Both the position numbers and the translations under genes were made by a program. Positions 60,944-64,000 of a stretch of 64,000 nucleotides of DNA are shown here, piece after piece. Every line of letters begins with the position of its first letter. Within the stretch, counting starts at the first letter, position 1. The notes under the pieces are model-generated. The model saw only the letters and a program-made list of their open reading frames with translations, was not told the DNA's origin and ran no database searches. Origin of the DNA: Campylorhamphus procurvoides (taxonomy: Eukaryota; Chordata; Aves; Passeriformes; Dendrocolaptidae); the NCBI GenBank assembly GCA_013396655.1, contig WBMV01006287.1:310001-374000 (forward strand). Reading direction: 5' to 3'.

Positions 60944-62423
60944 TTTTGTTTATTTTGGTCTTTGTGCAGTATAGTTGACAGGAATAAAATGCTCTTATTT
61001 CTTGTTAGTGTTACATGCCAAATGCTTTGCCTTTTCCTTAGAGCTCATACCAATTTATTGTGTTTCATCTTAAAAATACATATGTGGCATATCCCATAAG
61101 GTCAGACCTCATTACTCTGCAACAGGAGGTATATTGTGCTATGTTTTCTATGCACAGTGAAGTAGACACTCAGTGTTTTATGTAGTGTGATTCCACTATA
61201 ATGTAATCCCAACACCCACTTCAAGAAGATGCATGCATGATGATTTTAAATGCTTTTGTTATTTCTATGGTCACTTTTTGGAGGTGGAATACATCAAGGA
61301 GACACTTTCAGAGAAGGAGTTTTGAGTATCACTTAACATCTTCAGAGACATCTTGAAGAGTTGGTCTTGTTCCAGGGACTGTGTGAAGCATATGTTGTTG
61401 AAATGGTCTGGAGTTAGCCAGGGACAAGGGAATAAGGTCTTATACATGAGGATAAGACAAGGAAGAATAATTGCACTCCTGGGAAATCCTGACTTGGATG
61501 ATTATATCGTCAGAAACATTGATCTCAGTTTTGCTAACCCTCTCTTGAGAGAGAAAGTGGAGATTGTTGTATGTTGGAAGCTAGAGAATGAATGATACTA
61601 GATGAAATTTTCTTTATATAAATACCTATAATGGGAATTAGACACAAAAGAATTTGTGCTTCCTAGCAAAAATGGCAATGTGTTCTAAAGGGAAAAGGTA
61701 TATATTTTGTTCACTGCCTGCAGGATTTAATCATAACCCAAAGGTGCCTGTTGTAGTTATTTTATGGGATTAACATCTGTGTTCTGCTATGTAATTGGGA
61801 TTTCAGATGCTACGTGGAAGAGCTCTGTTTATTTTGCTACTATCATAGATTATTCCCCTGTTTGTGCTAATTGCCCCCCTGTGCATGTGGTGCATATTGT
61901 CTAACTCTTGTGTTAGGCAACTTCATTTGTGCTATGCTAGTCTCAAACACACCTGCAAAAACCTGTAATAGCTTTTAAAGCTGAAGATGTTTCCCTAGCT
62001 CCTTGTAGTACAACAGTCACGACTACCTGAGGTATAATCTTGAAAGATAGGTCAATTACAGCTGAATATACAGAGAGAAGGAATGCAGTGGTAGATAAAA
62101 TATAACCATTTAAATATGTGGAGAAACCTGGGCCAAATAGTGGTAGTTAATGTCATCACCCTCCTGGAATTACACAGTTGTTTCTACCAGCTCTTTTACT
62201 GTTTAGACTTAGTTTAGTGCTGTGAGTTTAATTTCGTTTAAAAGGATAATATAGTTGTTTTCTTTGGAATGAAACCTTCCCATCCTGGATTTTGCAAGTC
62301 TTAAAATACCGTACACTGGACATATCTGGAAAGCAAAGTTGTATAGTCTGGTCTGAGAGAAGATTGCCTAGCAGCTGTATGCAAGGTTAATCTTAACTGG
62401 GAATGCAAAATGCCCAAGAGTCA
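60944..62423. other. Unique AT-rich non-coding DNA
   Basis: Nothing recognised. Confidence 0.5.
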
Positions 62424-62555
62424 ATTTTTTTGTTTGGTTGTTTATTGGTTTGGGATGTTTTTATTGTTTTGTTTGTTGGTTTGGTTTTTTGTTTTGTTTT
62501 TGAGTTTTTTTGTGGGGGGCAGGGGTGGTGGTGGAGAGGGGGAGTGGAGTGTTGT
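62424..62555. repeat. G/T-rich low-complexity tract with G-rich end
   Basis: TTTGTTTGGTTG-type sequence gives way to a G-rich block (GGGGGGCAGGGGTGGTGGTGG) near 62513-62555. The overlapping 114-codon frame begins with a Phe/Val/Leu-rich stretch that only reflects this composition. Confidence 0.93.
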
Positions 62556-63877
62556 GATACTGTTTGTGTGGTGTATTTATTTATGCATCCTAATGGCTCT
62601 CTACAAAAAACCCCAAAAGTATGCAGATCTGGGTCTATGCCTGATGAATCTTAAAATTCTTTACCAAGGGACTGCTATTCACTTTTTTACTCTAAAACCT
62701 GAAAGTGTCTCCCCTGACCTGATGATGCTGCTTTGCATCATTCTGACAGCTTAAAACAGGCTTAACTGGCCAATTGAGGATTCCATTTTTAAGGCTATAA
62801 TGATTCCTATGATAACCTGCTCTAGCTGTTGCCTCAGGGTCAGAGTATGACATGTTGACTTGCTACTAATTCCCTGCCTGGTAGAACAGCCTTGTGGGGT
62901 CAAAGGCATGGTAAAATGACAGGAGCTCAGGCTGCTGTAATACACACGAGTATCACTAATGTAGGCAGAGAAAGATTTTTAATAGCTCCTTTGGTTTATT
63001 CCTATGGTTTTTAGGAGTTCCTAGGTTTTGCTCTTTTATTCCTCTGTTCTTGAGACCAAATAAATACAAGATACATTTTGGAGTAATTGTGAGAGAAAAA
63101 GACTTCAGTGTTTGATGTTTTGTGATAAAGCACTATCAGGCCCCTGTATGGTCATTTACACCTGTGCAAGTGCCTGAAGTTCTGTACTTAAGTATGAAAA
63201 GAGAACTCTGATGAGGAAGAGCATTTTATAAGCACTTACGATTAAGGCTATAAATGATTCCACAATGTGCAAAGCTCTGCAGACTGAGGCCTGCTATTTC
63301 CTTCACATGAATAAGTGATTCTTGCTTTTCATTTTGCTCAGCTTACACATTGGAGATATTTTCAGTAAGGAGCAAACACATTCTGCTGAAGAAAACCATC
63401 TATTTGCATCCTCGTAATCTTTGCACAGCTGTATATCATGATTTCTGATCTACAGAGTTCTTCTGAAATGAATGAATCTGGGACACCTGAAAGTCAGCTG
63501 AAGGTGCACAGGCAATGGCTTTGCTCAGGATGCTTCAGTTCATTTCCTGTAATACCAGACTCTGATATGGTCTGTTGATTTGTCATTGTCAAGAAGTGTG
63601 CAAGAAGGCTAATAAATACAGCCATGCTGCTTCCCTAATCTCTAATTGCCAGTGTCATTTATATTGCCCCTTACTTCCATCTTGTGTTATTAATCAGCTC
63701 ACAGGTGTGTTTTCATGAAAACAGGTTGTTCCATGGCACTGAGAATGGATAGTTCTTTATCTGTATGACTTTATACAAGTACACACATCTACAAAGCAGT
63801 GATTTCTCTGTAGCTACTGAAGTATTTAAGTTGTTGCATATGAGGGTACAAAAATTTCCTTAGCTTCCCTCTTTTTT
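62556..63877. other. Unique non-coding DNA
   Basis: No gene is recognised. The stretch 63230-63720 is of high complexity with few homopolymers and might include conserved non-coding sequence, but I cannot test that. Confidence 0.45.
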
Positions 63878-63960
63878 AAAAAAAAAAAAAACCAAAAAAC
63901 CAACAAACCAACAGCAACAAAACAAAAACAAGCAAAAACCAACCAAAAAACCAAACAAAT
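63878..63960. repeat. A/C-rich low-complexity tract
   Basis: A poly(A) run is followed by CCAAC/CAACAAA-type sequence on the plus strand with almost no T or G. Confidence 0.93.
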
Positions 63961-64000
63961 TAACAAACTTATAAAAGAAATAAGAATCCACAGGAGTTCA

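Noticed and set aside
62403..62754. 114-codon plus-strand ORF with an apparent transmembrane segment
   Set aside because: The hydrophobic part is encoded by the G/T-rich low-complexity tract, and the rest has no recognisable domain.
1..64000. CRISPR arrays, tRNA or rRNA genes, bacterial operons
   Set aside because: No regularly spaced repeats, no tRNA-like internal promoter boxes with paired arms, and no rRNA sequence was seen. The overall character is vertebrate nuclear DNA.

Overview
The window looks like avian nuclear DNA. It is AT-rich and scattered with 5'-truncated CR1 LINE retrotransposons, several with the bird-type 3' end made of short ATTCTRTG-like units. It also holds AAAAG, CTTTT and AAT microsatellites and many A/C- or G/T-only tracts. 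I cannot name the species. The DNA appears to be intergenic or deep-intron sequence: I found no host protein-coding gene, rRNA, tRNA or CRISPR array. Only the CR1 elements carry recognisable protein-coding sequence, and all of it is decayed.

Layout. 1-5520: unique AT-rich DNA with a long (GAAAA)n microsatellite at 587-734. 5521-5742: CR1 3' end, minus strand. 6.7-6.85 kb: purine-rich tract ending in an assembly gap and a G run. 7-21.5 kb: unique DNA with a CTTTT repeat broken by one N (17284), one weak exon-like segment (15725-15827) and two enhancer-like stretches (18.3-18.56 and 19.59-19.85 kb). 21590-22032: CR1, minus. 22-32 kb: unique DNA with an AAT microsatellite and a composite X-box/octamer site. 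32008-32325: CR1, plus. 32230-33784: a 777-bp direct duplication whose copies are separated by one N. 38.5 kb: A/C-rich tract. 39441-42770: the largest element, a CR1 on the minus strand carrying nearly all of ORF2 (endonuclease, reverse transcriptase, C-terminal region), with a 335-N gap and a second single-N direct duplication (464 bp). 43370-43470: CR1 tail, plus. 57.6-59.55 kb: cluster of plus-strand CR1 pieces, including one CR1 3' end inserted into another CR1. 59.6-64 kb: unique DNA with A/C- and G/T-rich tracts.

The clearest results are: (1) two near-perfect tandem duplications, each joined by exactly one N and each with one mismatch close to the end of the first copy, best read as unmerged contig overlaps and not biology; (2) a nested CR1-in-CR1 insertion whose host halves are contiguous with one another; (3) a long decayed CR1 ORF2 in which the N gap is about the length of the missing reverse-transcriptase segment; (4) recurrent strand-asymmetric A/C (G/T) tracts. 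I found no convincing evidence for a previously undescribed biological system. The exon-like and enhancer-like calls are low-confidence leads that need alignment or RNA evidence.
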